Assembly (NCBI RefSeq): GCF_042658925.1
Contig: NZ_JBHSRF010000010.1
Coordinates: 1-64,000 of the forward strand
Direction of reading: 5' to 3'
Origin: Sphaerisporangium aureirubrum
Lineage (GTDB): Bacteria > Actinomycetota > Actinomycetes > Streptosporangiales > Streptosporangiaceae
DNA: 64,000 nucleotides
The translations under genes and the position numbers were made by a program. The notes beneath the pieces were generated by a model. It worked only from the letters and a program-made list of their open reading frames with translations, ran no database searches and was not told the origin of the DNA. Positions 8,267 to 16,253 of this stretch are shown one piece after another (within the stretch, counting starts at the first letter, position 1; each line of letters begins with the position of its first letter).

Positions 8267-8510
8267 TCACCGCTGCTCTTCTGTCACCGCAAGACCACGC
8301 CCCTCCAGCACCAGCAATATGGACTTGGCCGCACCCACGACCACGCCCTCTTCGCGGCCCTCTTCGCGGCCTTGGGCGCGGATTTCGGAGATGTAGGCGT
8401 GGGTCTTGGTGGCCATGAGAGTCCTCCAGAGGTTGCGGCGTCACCTTCGCCGAGGCCCGCTTCGGTGAATTCGGCCAGGTTGGCGGCCTCTTTCTCGTCG
8501 ATCTGCTGAA
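8267..8510 (-). pseudogene. Remnant of a REEG-repeat protein of Rpn/transposase-associated type
   Basis: The upper part (8510 to about 8430) reads LQQIDEKEAANLAEFTEAGL; a one-base frameshift then leads into RNLWRTL followed by MATKTHAYISEIRAQGREEG, a second REEG, VVVGAAKSILLVLEGRGLAV and a stop at 8267. I recognise this order from abundant full-length actinomycete proteins (DEKEAA-LAEFTE block, REEG repeats, then the small LLxVLExRG domain), some annotated as Rpn-family or hypothetical. Here the N-terminal bulk is missing and the end is cut short. The ATG at 8416 has GGAGG six bases upstream, so a 49-aa peptide could still be made. Confidence 0.55.
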
Positions 8511-8520
8511 GTGCGCGCCG

Positions 8521-9459
8521 TCAGGTGTGAGCGCGGAGGGCCTTGCCGATCCAGTCGTGGGCGGCGGTCTGTGGGTGTGGCCATGGGGCGCCGGTGATGA
8601 TCGCGGCGAGTTCCCACTGGCGGGTGGCGCGCGGGTCGTGCTCCTTGTACGCCCGCGCCAGGGCCCGGCGGTGCTCCGGTCCGTCCTCGGTGCCGTGCAT
8701 GCCGGCGAGCAGGGTGATCACCTTCTCCAGTACCGGCACGGCCTCCGGCGAGGCGGGGTCCACGCCGTCCTCTATGGCGGCGAGCACGGTGTCCGCGACC
8801 ACCTGGTTGTCGTCTCGCCACCGTTCCAGATCGGTCGGCCCCTCCCGCTCCTGCTTCTCCCAGAACTCCTCGCTCTGGCGGCGCAGGCTGGCCCGGTAGT
8901 CCTCGTCGGCCATCAGCTCCACCAGCTCCAGCCAGGCGTCCAGCTGACGCGAGGTGGGCTCGGCGGGCAGGTCGGGCACCATCGCCTCACGCAGCCCCGT
9001 CAGCCACTGCTCGCGGGCCCGGTTGCCCCCGCCCACCTCGGCGACGAACGAGTCCAGCAGCGCCGCCCGCTCGGCCGCCCCGAGCCGCCCGAGGGTGTTG
9101 AGCCTGCGCAGATCGCCCTCCGACGGATCCCCCTTGTCAAGGGTCGCCCGCAGCACCGCCCTGGTCCGCTGGAGGTTCTTGAGCTGGGTCTCCACGGTGC
9201 GCAGGTGCAGCATGAGCACCTGCTTGAGGTCTCGCTCCCCCAGCGACCGGATGGTGGCCAGATCGACCCCGATGTCGCGCAGCGCCCGCACCAGCTCCAG
9301 CCGCGCCAGGTCGTCCTCGCCGTACACGCGGTACCCGGCCGACGTGCGCTCCCGCTCGGGCAGCACACCGGCGTCGGAGTAGAAACGGATCGTCTTCACC
9401 GGCAGACCGGACATCCGGGAGAGCTGCCCGATGGTGTACCCGTCCCGCGGTGACGCCAT
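8521..9459 (-). CDS. MerR-family transcriptional regulator with a long effector domain
   Basis: A 312-aa regulator. Residues 8-75 form a MerR winged helix (YTIGQLSRMSGLPVKTIRFYSDAGVLP, then GYRVYGEDDLARLELVRALR), followed by the coupling helix (about 80-115) and roughly 200 mostly helical residues without Cys or a recognisable metal site, so an organic ligand is more likely than a metal. ATG 9459 is preceded by GAGGAG. It is divergent from the exported FG-GAP proteins at 9741, which makes them candidate targets. Such MerR proteins usually act on promoters with 19-20 bp spacers, and one candidate lies just upstream. Confidence 0.88.
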   Translation of the reverse strand: MASPRDGYTIGQLSRMSGLPVKTIRFYSDAGVLPERERTSAGYRVYGEDDLARLELVRALRDIGVDLATIRSLGERDLKQVLMLHLRTVETQLKNLQRTRAVLRATLDKGDPSEGDLRRLNTLGRLGAAERAALLDSFVAEVGGGNRAREQWLTGLREAMVPDLPAEPTSRQLDAWLELVELMADEDYRASLRRQSEEFWEKQEREGPTDLERWRDDNQVVADTVLAAIEDGVDPASPEAVPVLEKVITLLAGMHGTEDGPEHRRALARAYKEHDPRATRQWELAAIITGAPWPHPQTAAHDWIGKALRAHT

Positions 9460-9475
9460 GGCTCCGGCTCCTCAT

Positions 9476-9507
9476 TTGACCCGTCGAGTCTCCAGCGAAT
9501 GGATACT
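9476..9507 (+). promoter_or_regulatory. Candidate MerR-type promoter (20-bp spacer)
   Basis: TTGACC at 9476-9481 and GATACT at 9502-9507 are separated by 20 bp, the overlong spacing typical of promoters activated by MerR proteins. It points toward the secreted-protein genes and overlaps the upstream region of the divergent merR gene. The rest of 9460-9740 is lower in GC and shows no other clear site. Predicted from spacing only. Confidence 0.35.
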
Positions 9508-9740
9508 TTACCGATTCGCGCGACGGCGCGAAGTCATTCGCTTCACCTGCCGCGATCTTGATTGGGCGGTCATACCTCCGCCGGACGCCTGAATGAGCCG
9601 TCCGCGGGTGGACCAGGCGTTTCTCCCGGCCCACGGGGCGGCGGGGCCTATCACTTCAGTGAGTTACAGCGATCTTGCAGAGAATTTGGAGCACGTCGGA
9701 GTTTCGTTTGTCTCGACCGATACCGAGAGGAACGACTTCT

Positions 9741-11180
9741 ATGAACCCTCCGCACGCACGGCCCCGCCGGGCACCGCGAAACGCCAAGCGGCCCGCCGGT
9801 CTGGTAGCGGCGATCTCGACAGGGCTGATATTAGCCTTCCCCACCGCCGCGGCGGCCGACCCCACGCCCTCGCCGAAAGCCAGTGACGTCAACGCGGCGC
9901 GGGCCCTCGCGGCGTGCGACCCCGCCGGGCCCACGTCCGCCGACGCCCGCCTCGCCGCGGAGTTGAACGGCAAGCTCAGGGCGAAGATGCGCGGTTACAT
10001 GTCGGCGTACCGGGTGTCGTGCGCCCGGATGGTGATCAAAGCGGTCGCCGACAGGGGCCTGCACTCGCGGGCCGCCGTGATCGCGATCACCACGACGATC
10101 GTCGAGAGCAGCATCGACAACATCAGCGAGGAACTCGACCACGACAGCCTGGGGCTGTTCCAGCAGCGGGCGTCCTGGGGCACCAGGGCTCAGCGTCTCA
10201 ATCCGACCTGGGCGACGAGCGCGTTCCTGAACAAGATGCAGTCGAAGTATCCGAACGGTTCCTGGCGGACGGCCCCCATCGGCGAGGTCTGCCAGGCGGT
10301 CCAGGTCTCGGCCTACCCGGACCGGTACCAGCCGCAGGCCGGCGACGCGCAGATCATCGTGGACACCGTCTCGGGCGGGCTCTCACGCACCGATTTCAGC
10401 GGTGACGGGAACGCCGACGTGTTAGCGCGGAACGCCACCACGAAGGATCTGCATCTCTACCGGGGCAACGGTTCGGGTGGCTTTGCCAGCGGGACCGGCG
10501 AGAACATCAGCAACAACTGGTCCGCCTTCGACACCATCTTCTCCCCCGGCGACTTCAACGGCGACGGAAAGACCGACATCCTGGCACGCAACGCCACCAC
10601 AAAAGACCTCCACCTCTACCGCGGCAACGGCACCGGCGGCTTCGCCAGCGGCACCGGCGAAAACATCAGCAACAACTGGTCCGCCTTCGACACCATCTTC
10701 TCCCCCGGCGACTTCAACGGCGACGGAAACGCCGACATCCTCGCCCGCAACGCCACCACAAAAGACCTCCACCTCTACCGAGGCAACGGCTCAGGCGGCT
10801 TCGCCAGCGGCACCGGCGAAAACATCAGCAACAACTGGTCCGCCTTCGACACCATCTTCTCCCCCGGCGACTTCAACGGCGACGGAAACGCCGACATCCT
10901 GGCACGCAACGCCACCACAAAGGACCTCCACCTCTACCGAGGCAACGGCTCCGGCGGCTTCGCCAGCGGCACCGGCGAAAACATCAGCAACAACTGGTCC
11001 GCCTTCGACACCATCTTCTCCCCCGGCGACTTCAACGGCGACGGAAAGACCGACATCCTCGCCCGCAACGCCACCACAAAAGACCTCCACCTCTACCGAG
11101 GCAACGGCACCGGCGGCTTCGCCAGCGGCACCGGCGAAAACATCAGCAACAACTGGTCCGCCTTCGACATGATCTTCTGA
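9741..11180 (+). CDS. Secreted lysozyme-like/transglycosylase-like protein with FG-GAP propeller
   Basis: Exported 479-aa protein. It has a basic start (HARPRRAPRNAKRP), a hydrophobic core and a TAAAADPT cleavage site near residue 39. Residues about 45-215 resemble the lysozyme-fold peptidoglycan hydrolase domain of actinobacteria: ITTTIVESSIDN with a possible catalytic Glu, then DSLGLFQQRASWGTRAQRLNP. Five near-identical 53-aa FG-GAP/VCBS units follow, each with a Ca2+-binding DFNGDGxxD loop. ATG 9741 is chosen for its GAGAGGAA site and signal peptide; an in-frame start at 9675 would add an unlikely leader. Likely role: cell-wall remodelling or attack on a neighbour's wall, with the propeller as a binding platform. 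The next gene has the same tail on another catalytic head. Confidence 0.85.
   Translation: MNPPHARPRRAPRNAKRPAGLVAAISTGLILAFPTAAAADPTPSPKASDVNAARALAACDPAGPTSADARLAAELNGKLRAKMRGYMSAYRVSCARMVIKAVADRGLHSRAAVIAITTTIVESSIDNISEELDHDSLGLFQQRASWGTRAQRLNPTWATSAFLNKMQSKYPNGSWRTAPIGEVCQAVQVSAYPDRYQPQAGDAQIIVDTVSGGLSRTDFSGDGNADVLARNATTKDLHLYRGNGSGGFASGTGENISNNWSAFDTIFSPGDFNGDGKTDILARNATTKDLHLYRGNGTGGFASGTGENISNNWSAFDTIFSPGDFNGDGNADILARNATTKDLHLYRGNGSGGFASGTGENISNNWSAFDTIFSPGDFNGDGNADILARNATTKDLHLYRGNGSGGFASGTGENISNNWSAFDTIFSPGDFNGDGKTDILARNATTKDLHLYRGNGTGGFASGTGENISNNWSAFDMIF
10395..11177 (+). repeat. Five 159-bp FG-GAP repeats, array 1
   Basis: A 159-bp unit recurs exactly in register: the AACGCCACCAC block starts at 10431, 10590, 10749, 10908 and 11067. 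Copies differ mainly at synonymous sites and at GNAD versus GKTD. Blocks such as the codons for GENISNNWSAFDTIFSP are almost invariant, which suggests recent duplication or gene conversion, both within this array and with array 2. Confidence 0.95.
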
Positions 11181-11269
11181 ACGGCCGGTCGCTCTATCGA
11201 GAACTTCCAGAGGATCCGCAGCGACGCGTATCGGTCTTCCACCCACAGGAATCCCTAAGGAAAGCAGCC

Positions 11270-12709
11270 ATGTACCAATCAGCCATCCGCCTGACCTTGT
11301 TCCGCGCCGTCGCCATATTCGCGGCGCTCGTCACCGCCATGTTCGCCCTCGTCGCCCTCGACGTGGGCATGAAGAGGAACCACGCGAGCGCGGCGAGTAC
11401 CGCCGGCGGGCCCATCACACGTTCTGAGGTGCTTACTCGGGCGCAGAACTGGGTGAGCCGCAACGTTCAGTACAACCTGACGCGCCGGTCCAACACGCTT
11501 GTCACCGATGTGGACGGGTCGCACAGGTACGGGCCCGACTGTTCCGGGCTGGTGTCCATGGCTTGGCACATCACGGCGAACTCCGGCAAGGGAGGGAACA
11601 GCACCTCCGATTTCGCGGGCTGGTCCGGCAAGCGCTACCTGTCGAGCCTGCACGATCTTCGGCCGGGGGACGCCATCCTCAAGGACGGGCACATGGAGCT
11701 GTTCGCCCGGTGGAAGAACTCCGCCGACCACAGCCAGGGCGCCTGGACGTACTCCCTGAACGGCGGCGCCGACCCGGACGGCGACGGCTGGCAGAACGAC
11801 TGGGCCAAGGGGCCGAGCACGAACTCCCACGGCCAGGTCGGCAGCGAGTCCTGGTCGAGCATGCAGGACTACCGCCCGATCCGCTACAACAACATCGTCG
11901 AGGACGGCGGCGCCGGCGGTGACTTCAGCGGTGATGGGAACGCCGACGTGTTAGCCCGCAACGCCACCACGAAGGATCTGCACCTCTACCGGGGCAACGG
12001 CTCAGGCGGCTTCGCCAGCGGCACCGGCGAGAACATCAGCAACAACTGGTCCGCCTTCGACACCATCTTCTCCCCCGGCGACTTCAACGGCGACGGAAAG
12101 ACCGACATCCTGGCACGCAACGCCACCACAAAGGATCTGCACCTCTACCGGGGCAACGGCTCAGGCGGCTTCGCCAGCGGCACCGGCGAAAACATCAGCA
12201 ACAACTGGTCCGCCTTCGACACCATCTTCTCCCCCGGCGACTTCAACGGCGACGGAAACGCCGACATCCTCGCCCGCAACGCCACCACAAAAGACCTCCA
12301 CCTCTACCGAGGCAACGGCTCAGGCGGCTTCGCCAGCGGCACCGGCGAAAACATCAGCAACAACTGGTCCGCCTTCGACACCATCTTCTCCCCCGGCGAC
12401 TTCAACGGCGACGGAAACGCCGACATCCTGGCACGCAACGCCACCACGAAGGATCTGCACCTCTACCGGGGCAACGGCTCGGGTGGCTTCGCCAGCGGGA
12501 CCGGCGAGAACATCAGCAACAACTGGTCCGCCTTCGACACCATCTTCTCCCCCGGCGACTTCAACGGCGACGGAAAGACCGACATCCTCGCCCGCAACGC
12601 CACCACAAAAGACCTCCACCTCTACCGAGGCAACGGCACCGGCGGCTTCGCCAGCGGCACCGGCGAGAACATCAGCAACAACTGGTCCGCCTTCGACGTG
12701 ATCTTCTAG
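11270..12709 (+). CDS. Secreted NlpC/P60-like peptidase with FG-GAP propeller
   Basis: Exported 479-aa protein. It has a signal/anchor helix (RAVAIFAALVTAMFALVAL), then a papain-like NlpC/P60-type domain with nucleophile Cys in YGPDCSGLVSMAW and a downstream His in DGHMELFARW. Residues about 215-479 are five FG-GAP repeats nearly identical to those of the preceding gene. AAGGAAAG precedes ATG 11270. NlpC/P60 enzymes cut gamma-D-Glu to diamino-acid or related stem-peptide bonds; the domain here is divergent (a WQNDW insert with Asp-rich DPDGDGD), so the substrate is uncertain. With the upstream glycan-acting protein it forms a pair that could attack both glycan and peptide parts of peptidoglycan. 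Confidence 0.85.
   Translation: MYQSAIRLTLFRAVAIFAALVTAMFALVALDVGMKRNHASAASTAGGPITRSEVLTRAQNWVSRNVQYNLTRRSNTLVTDVDGSHRYGPDCSGLVSMAWHITANSGKGGNSTSDFAGWSGKRYLSSLHDLRPGDAILKDGHMELFARWKNSADHSQGAWTYSLNGGADPDGDGWQNDWAKGPSTNSHGQVGSESWSSMQDYRPIRYNNIVEDGGAGGDFSGDGNADVLARNATTKDLHLYRGNGSGGFASGTGENISNNWSAFDTIFSPGDFNGDGKTDILARNATTKDLHLYRGNGSGGFASGTGENISNNWSAFDTIFSPGDFNGDGNADILARNATTKDLHLYRGNGSGGFASGTGENISNNWSAFDTIFSPGDFNGDGNADILARNATTKDLHLYRGNGSGGFASGTGENISNNWSAFDTIFSPGDFNGDGKTDILARNATTKDLHLYRGNGTGGFASGTGENISNNWSAFDVIF
11920..12706 (+). repeat. Five 159-bp FG-GAP repeats, array 2
   Basis: Same 159-bp unit as array 1 (AACGCCACCAC block at 11960, 12119 and onward). The order of unit variants parallels array 1, starting with a GNAD unit with GTGTTAGC and ending with a Gly-Thr-Gly unit. 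This suggests that the whole propeller segment was copied between the two genes. Confidence 0.95.
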
Positions 12710-12720
12710 ACGACAAAGCC

Positions 12721-12757
12721 CGAAACCCGGCCGCCGAGAACCGGCTGGCCGGTTTCG
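12721..12757. terminator. Strong bidirectional hairpin terminator
   Basis: CGAAACCCGGCCGCCG (12721-12736) pairs, with one bulge and one mismatch, with CGGCTGGCCGGTTTCG ending at 12757. It lies between the convergent FG-GAP gene (stop 12709) and the cysteine desulfurase gene (stop 12789), where a shared terminator is expected. Confidence 0.7.
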
Positions 12758-12788
12758 CGCGACCGGCGTGGCCGACGCCGGCTTGGGT

Positions 12789-13949
12789 TCAGCCGACCCC
12801 GGCGCGCCGGGCGCGTTCGACGACCGGGCCGAGGACCTCCAGCAGGCGGTCCACGTCGGCCAGGGTGGAGGTGTGGCCGAGGGAGAAGCGCAGGGAGCCT
12901 CTCGCGCGGACGGCGTCCGAGCCCATGGCGAGCAGGACGTGGGACGGCTGGGCGACGCCCGCCGAGCAGGCCGAGCCGGTGGAGCACTCGATGCCCTTGG
13001 CGTCCAGGAGCATCAGCAACGCGTCGCCTTCGCAGCCGGGGAAGGAGAAGTGGGCGTTGCCGGGGAGGCGGTCGTCGGGGTGGCCGTTGAGGATCACGTC
13101 GGGGACCGCCGCGCGGACTCCGGCGATCAGATGGTCCCGCAGGGAGCGCAGGTGGGCGACGTTCTCGTCGCGGCGCTCCACGGCCGTGCGCACGGCCGCC
13201 GCGAAGCCGGCGATGGCGGGGGTGTCCAGGGTGCCCGACCTGACTTCGCGCTCCTGGCCGCCGCCGTGCAGCACGGGGACCGGGTCGACGCCGCGGGCCA
13301 GCAGCAGCGCGCCGACGCCCATCGGGCCGCCGAGCTTGTGGCCGGACACGGTGAGCGCGGCCACGCCGGACTCGGCGAACGACACGGGGAGCTTCCCGAC
13401 GGCCTGGACCGCGTCGGTGTGGAAAGGGATGCCGTGCTCGGCGGCGATGGCGGCCAGTTCGGCGACCGGCTGGACGGTGCCGACCTCGTTGTTGGCCCAC
13501 ATGACGCTGACCAGCGCCACCCGCCCGGGGTCGCGCTCGATGGCGGCGCGCAGGGTCTCGGGGTGGACTCTGCCGTACTCGTCCACCTCCAGGGACTCCA
13601 CCGAGGCGCCCTGGCGGTCGGCGAGCCAGTGGGCGGGGTCCAGGGCGGCGTGGTGTTCCACCGCGCTGATCAGCACGCGGTCGGCTCCGGTGGCGGCGTG
13701 CCCGGCCCAGTACAGGCCCTTGATGGCGAGGTTGTCGGCCTCGGTTCCGCCGGCGGTGAAGACCACCTCGCTCGGGCGAGCGCCGAGGGCGCCGGCGATG
13801 GTCTCGCGGGACTCCTCGACGACTCTGCGGGTGCGGCGGCCGGCAGAGTGGAGTGACGAGGCGTTGCCGACCCGCACGAGCTGTGCGGTCATCGCCTCGA
13901 TCGCCTCGGGGAGCATGGGCGTGGTCGCCGCGTGGTCGAGATAAGCCAT
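12789..13949 (-). CDS. iscS: Cysteine desulfurase (IscS/NifS type)
   Basis: PLP enzyme that takes sulfur from cysteine for tRNA thiolation and Fe-S assembly. It begins MAYLDHAATTPMLPEA and has the PLP-binding SAVEHHAA motif, the internal aldimine Lys205 in VSGHKLGGP and the persulfide Cys328 in STGSACSAG. The 386-aa length is normal. I use ATG 13949, where the conserved sequence starts, rather than the upstream in-frame codon at 13970. It is the natural sulfur donor for MnmA; in Mycobacterium the two genes are adjacent, whereas here they are split. A GTACTC-AA-GAGTAC inverted repeat lies just upstream, between this gene and the divergent tetR. Confidence 0.95.
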   Translation of the reverse strand: MAYLDHAATTPMLPEAIEAMTAQLVRVGNASSLHSAGRRTRRVVEESRETIAGALGARPSEVVFTAGGTEADNLAIKGLYWAGHAATGADRVLISAVEHHAALDPAHWLADRQGASVESLEVDEYGRVHPETLRAAIERDPGRVALVSVMWANNEVGTVQPVAELAAIAAEHGIPFHTDAVQAVGKLPVSFAESGVAALTVSGHKLGGPMGVGALLLARGVDPVPVLHGGGQEREVRSGTLDTPAIAGFAAAVRTAVERRDENVAHLRSLRDHLIAGVRAAVPDVILNGHPDDRLPGNAHFSFPGCEGDALLMLLDAKGIECSTGSACSAGVAQPSHVLLAMGSDAVRARGSLRFSLGHTSTLADVDRLLEVLGPVVERARRAGVG

Positions 13950-13952
13950 GGC

Positions 13953-13966
13953 GTACTCAAGAGTAC
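13953..13966. promoter_or_regulatory. Inverted repeat at the iscS start
   Basis: GTACTC and GAGTAC are perfect inverted arms with a 2-bp spacer, beginning four bases from the iscS start codon. The position suits an operator, possibly for the divergent TetR protein, but no binding protein is known. Confidence 0.35.
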
Positions 13967-13981
13967 CCACTTTGCCCCCTG

Positions 13982-14001
13982 TACCGTCCGGCCGGTATAG
14001 T
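13982..14001 (+). promoter_or_regulatory. tetR promoter with overlapping dyad
   Basis: TACCG-(6)-CGGTA (13982-13997) overlaps a good -10 element, TATAGT (13996-14001), which sits eight bases before the GTG start at 14009. This implies a leaderless or near-leaderless mRNA and a repressor site over the -10, consistent with autoregulation. Confidence 0.45.
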
Positions 14002-14008
14002 AACGGGT

Positions 14009-14515
14009 GTGAGAAAAGATGAGCTTTTGAACGCCGCGGAGACGCTGCTGGCCGAGCAGGGGGCCCCGTGCCTCACGCTGTCGGCCGTGGCCGAGCGCGC
14101 CGGCGTGAGCAAAGGCGGTCTTCTCTATCACTTCAGCACCAAGGAAGCCCTGATCAGAGGCTTGATCGAGCGGCTCGTCCGCGATTTCGACGAGCTGGTG
14201 GCCGCGCAGGACGAGCGTTCCTACACGCGGGCTTACCTCGCGGCGACATTCCTCGCCGTCCGGAGCGGACGGCTGAGACGCTGGGCCGTGGTGACCGGCG
14301 CGGCGGGCGATCCCGACCTGCTCGCCCCGTTACGCGAGGCCATGGCGCGCTGGCATCGGGAGGGCCTGGCCGACGAGCCGGACCCGATGGCGGCCCGGAT
14401 CGTCCGGCTGGCCTGTGAGGGGCTGTGGGAAGTGGCGACACACGACCCCGGCTTCTACGACGAGTCCCAGTACGAAGACTTGCACCGCAGGCTCTGCGCC
14501 CTCCTGCCCGCGTGA
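14009..14515 (+). CDS. TetR-family repressor, probably of the adjacent MFS gene
   Basis: A 168-aa one-domain-plus-ligand-pocket regulator. The N-terminal helix-turn-helix is LSAVAERAGVSKGGLLYHFSTKEALI (about residues 22-48), followed by a helical ligand-binding part with DPDLLAPLREAMARW of the common drug-responsive TetR type. GTG 14009 is chosen because the DNA-binding domain begins directly (RKDELLNAAETLLAEQG). It is followed after 151 bp by an MFS transporter on the same strand, the classic arrangement of an efflux pump with its repressor. It probably represses itself and the pump until a substrate binds. Confidence 0.88.
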   Translation: MRKDELLNAAETLLAEQGAPCLTLSAVAERAGVSKGGLLYHFSTKEALIRGLIERLVRDFDELVAAQDERSYTRAYLAATFLAVRSGRLRRWAVVTGAAGDPDLLAPLREAMARWHREGLADEPDPMAARIVRLACEGLWEVATHDPGFYDESQYEDLHRRLCALLPA

Positions 14516-14666
14516 CGGTCTGACCTCGGTCCCGTCCGCGTCCTTCTCCCTTTTCACCTCACGTCTGTTTCGTCACGCACGCATGCCGTACACCCCCTCC
14601 GGCGTGTGATGACGCCGCATGCCCGCGCACTGCGGGCCGCCCCGAAGATCTTGAAAGGAAACGCTG

Positions 14667-16253
14667 ATGAGCCGCGCCCTGAGGACCGCCCGGTACGGGG
14701 TGATCCTCACTTTTGTTCTCGCCGGACTGGTGTGTGGCACGTATACCGTGCGCATTCCCGCCCTCACCGACAAACTCGGCATATCCGAGGCGTCGATGGG
14801 CGTGGTCCTGCTCGCCTGGGGTCTTGGGGCCCTGGTGGCGATGCAGGCCATGCGCGGGGTGATGGCCCGGGTGGGCAGCGGCGCGGTGCTGCGGATCGGG
14901 GCGCCGCTGTGCGCGGTCTCGCTGCTCGCGGTGGCGGCGGCGCCGTCGTACCCGCTGGTCGTGGCGGCGTCCGCGCTGTTCGGCATGTTCTTCGGCACGG
15001 TGGACGTGGCGATGAACGCCCAGGGCGCGACGGTGGAGCGGGCCTACGGCCGGCCGCTGATGAACGGCATGCACGCCGGGTGGTGCGTCGGCGCCATGTC
15101 CGCCGGTGTGCTCGGCACGGTCGCCATCTCGTTCGGCATGTCGTTCACCGCCAACCTGGCACTGGTCGCCGCGGCGGCCATCCCCGCCTCGTTCCTGCTC
15201 AGCCGGACGTACCTGCCCGACCTGGCCGCCGCCCCCTCCGCCGAGGAGGGACGCCGTCGTCTGCCTCCCGTCGTCTACCTGCTCGGCGTGATCGCCTTCG
15301 CCGCCTTCATGGTGGAGGGGGCCGTCGCCGACTGGAACGGCCTGTACCTGCGCGACACCATCGGCGCCCCCGAGGCCGTCGCCGCGATCGGCTACCCGAT
15401 CTTCGAGGCGGGCATGCTGGTGTCCCGCCTGGCCGGCGACCGCCTGCGCTCCCGCGTCGGCGCCCGCCGCCTGATCATGGCCTCCGGCCTGGCCACCGCC
15501 GCCGCCTTCGCGGTGGTCCTGACCACCTCGTCGATAGTGATCGCCATCGCCGGAATGGTCCTGATCGGCCTCTCCGTAGCCACGATCTCCCCCATGGCCC
15601 TCTCTTTGGCCGGCGCCGCCACCCGCACCCCCGGCCCCGCCATCGCCCAGACCGGCGCCATGGGCTACGCCGGCCTCCTCCTGGGCCCCGTAGTGATCGG
15701 CATGCTCACCCACACCACCTCCCTACGCACCGCCCTAACCATAACCATCGCCCTAGGCCTAGCCACCGCCCTAACCGCCCACTTCCTCCCCACCCCCTCC
15801 CCCCGCCCCACCTCCTCCCTCCGCCGCACCCGTCTCCGCCGCCCCACCGATCACGGCACGCCGGCACCTCAGCCGACTGGCGTGACGGCGTCCCGGAGTA
15901 CCGGGGTACTGACACCCAAGGCGCTCGTCCTACCGACACCCAAGGCGCTCGGCACGGGGACGTCCCCAGTGACCAGCGCAGTGACAGCCCGGGTGCTCAG
16001 CGCAGGGACGCTCCAGGCGACCGGCGCAGGGACACCCCAGCCAATCAGCGCAGGGACATCCCAGCCGACCGGCGCGGGAACGGCCGGGGTGGGCGGCGTG
16101 CCGACGCCCCGGCCAGGCTCCGCGAAGCGGGGCCACGCGCTGGCAGGGGCGTGTTCTGTCGGCGCCGGGTCGGCGGGACGTGGTACGGCGAACACGGCGG
16201 CGTCGTACGGCGCTCACCCGGCGTCTGGCGCCTCCGGCCCTCGCCACCACTGA
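14667..16253 (+). CDS. MFS transporter with a repeat-derived C-terminal tail
   Basis: A 12-helix major facilitator over residues about 1-374. The start LVCGTYTVRIPALTDKLGIS and the motifs WGLGALVAMQAMRG and FEAGMLVSRLAGDRLRSRVG are typical of the bacterial MFS group that includes YbjJ- and fucose-permease-like proteins. GAAAGGAAA precedes ATG 14667. Beyond about residue 374 there are some 155 extra residues that are not transporter: a Pro/Arg stretch, octapeptide-like SAGTLQAT/GAGTPQPI/SAGTSQPT units encoded by a 24-bp repeat, and a last ~55 residues (GVGGVPTP to SGPRHH) encoded by interspersed repeat DNA that also provides the TGA stop. Late codons are strikingly C/A-rich. Substrate unknown; a drug or sugar is likely given the TetR neighbour. 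Confidence 0.85.
   Translation: MSRALRTARYGVILTFVLAGLVCGTYTVRIPALTDKLGISEASMGVVLLAWGLGALVAMQAMRGVMARVGSGAVLRIGAPLCAVSLLAVAAAPSYPLVVAASALFGMFFGTVDVAMNAQGATVERAYGRPLMNGMHAGWCVGAMSAGVLGTVAISFGMSFTANLALVAAAAIPASFLLSRTYLPDLAAAPSAEEGRRRLPPVVYLLGVIAFAAFMVEGAVADWNGLYLRDTIGAPEAVAAIGYPIFEAGMLVSRLAGDRLRSRVGARRLIMASGLATAAAFAVVLTTSSIVIAIAGMVLIGLSVATISPMALSLAGAATRTPGPAIAQTGAMGYAGLLLGPVVIGMLTHTTSLRTALTITIALGLATALTAHFLPTPSPRPTSSLRRTRLRRPTDHGTPAPQPTGVTASRSTGVLTPKALVLPTPKALGTGTSPVTSAVTARVLSAGTLQATGAGTPQPISAGTSQPTGAGTAGVGGVPTPRPGSAKRGHALAGACSVGAGSAGRGTANTAASYGAHPASGASGPRHH
15905..16098 (+). repeat. Degenerate 24-bp tandem repeats in the MFS tail
   Basis: Units such as CCGACACCCAAGGCGCTCG (twice near 15910-15955) and CAGCGCAGGGACATCCCAGC (four variants, 15975-16080) recur every 24-27 bp. 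A second short run of the same type occupies 16259-16345 in non-coding DNA, so the array was duplicated together with the module that follows it. Confidence 0.7.

Noticed and set aside
10395..12706. Regular repeats considered as a CRISPR array
   Set aside because: Units are 159 bp, contiguous without spacers, and encode FG-GAP protein repeats in frame.
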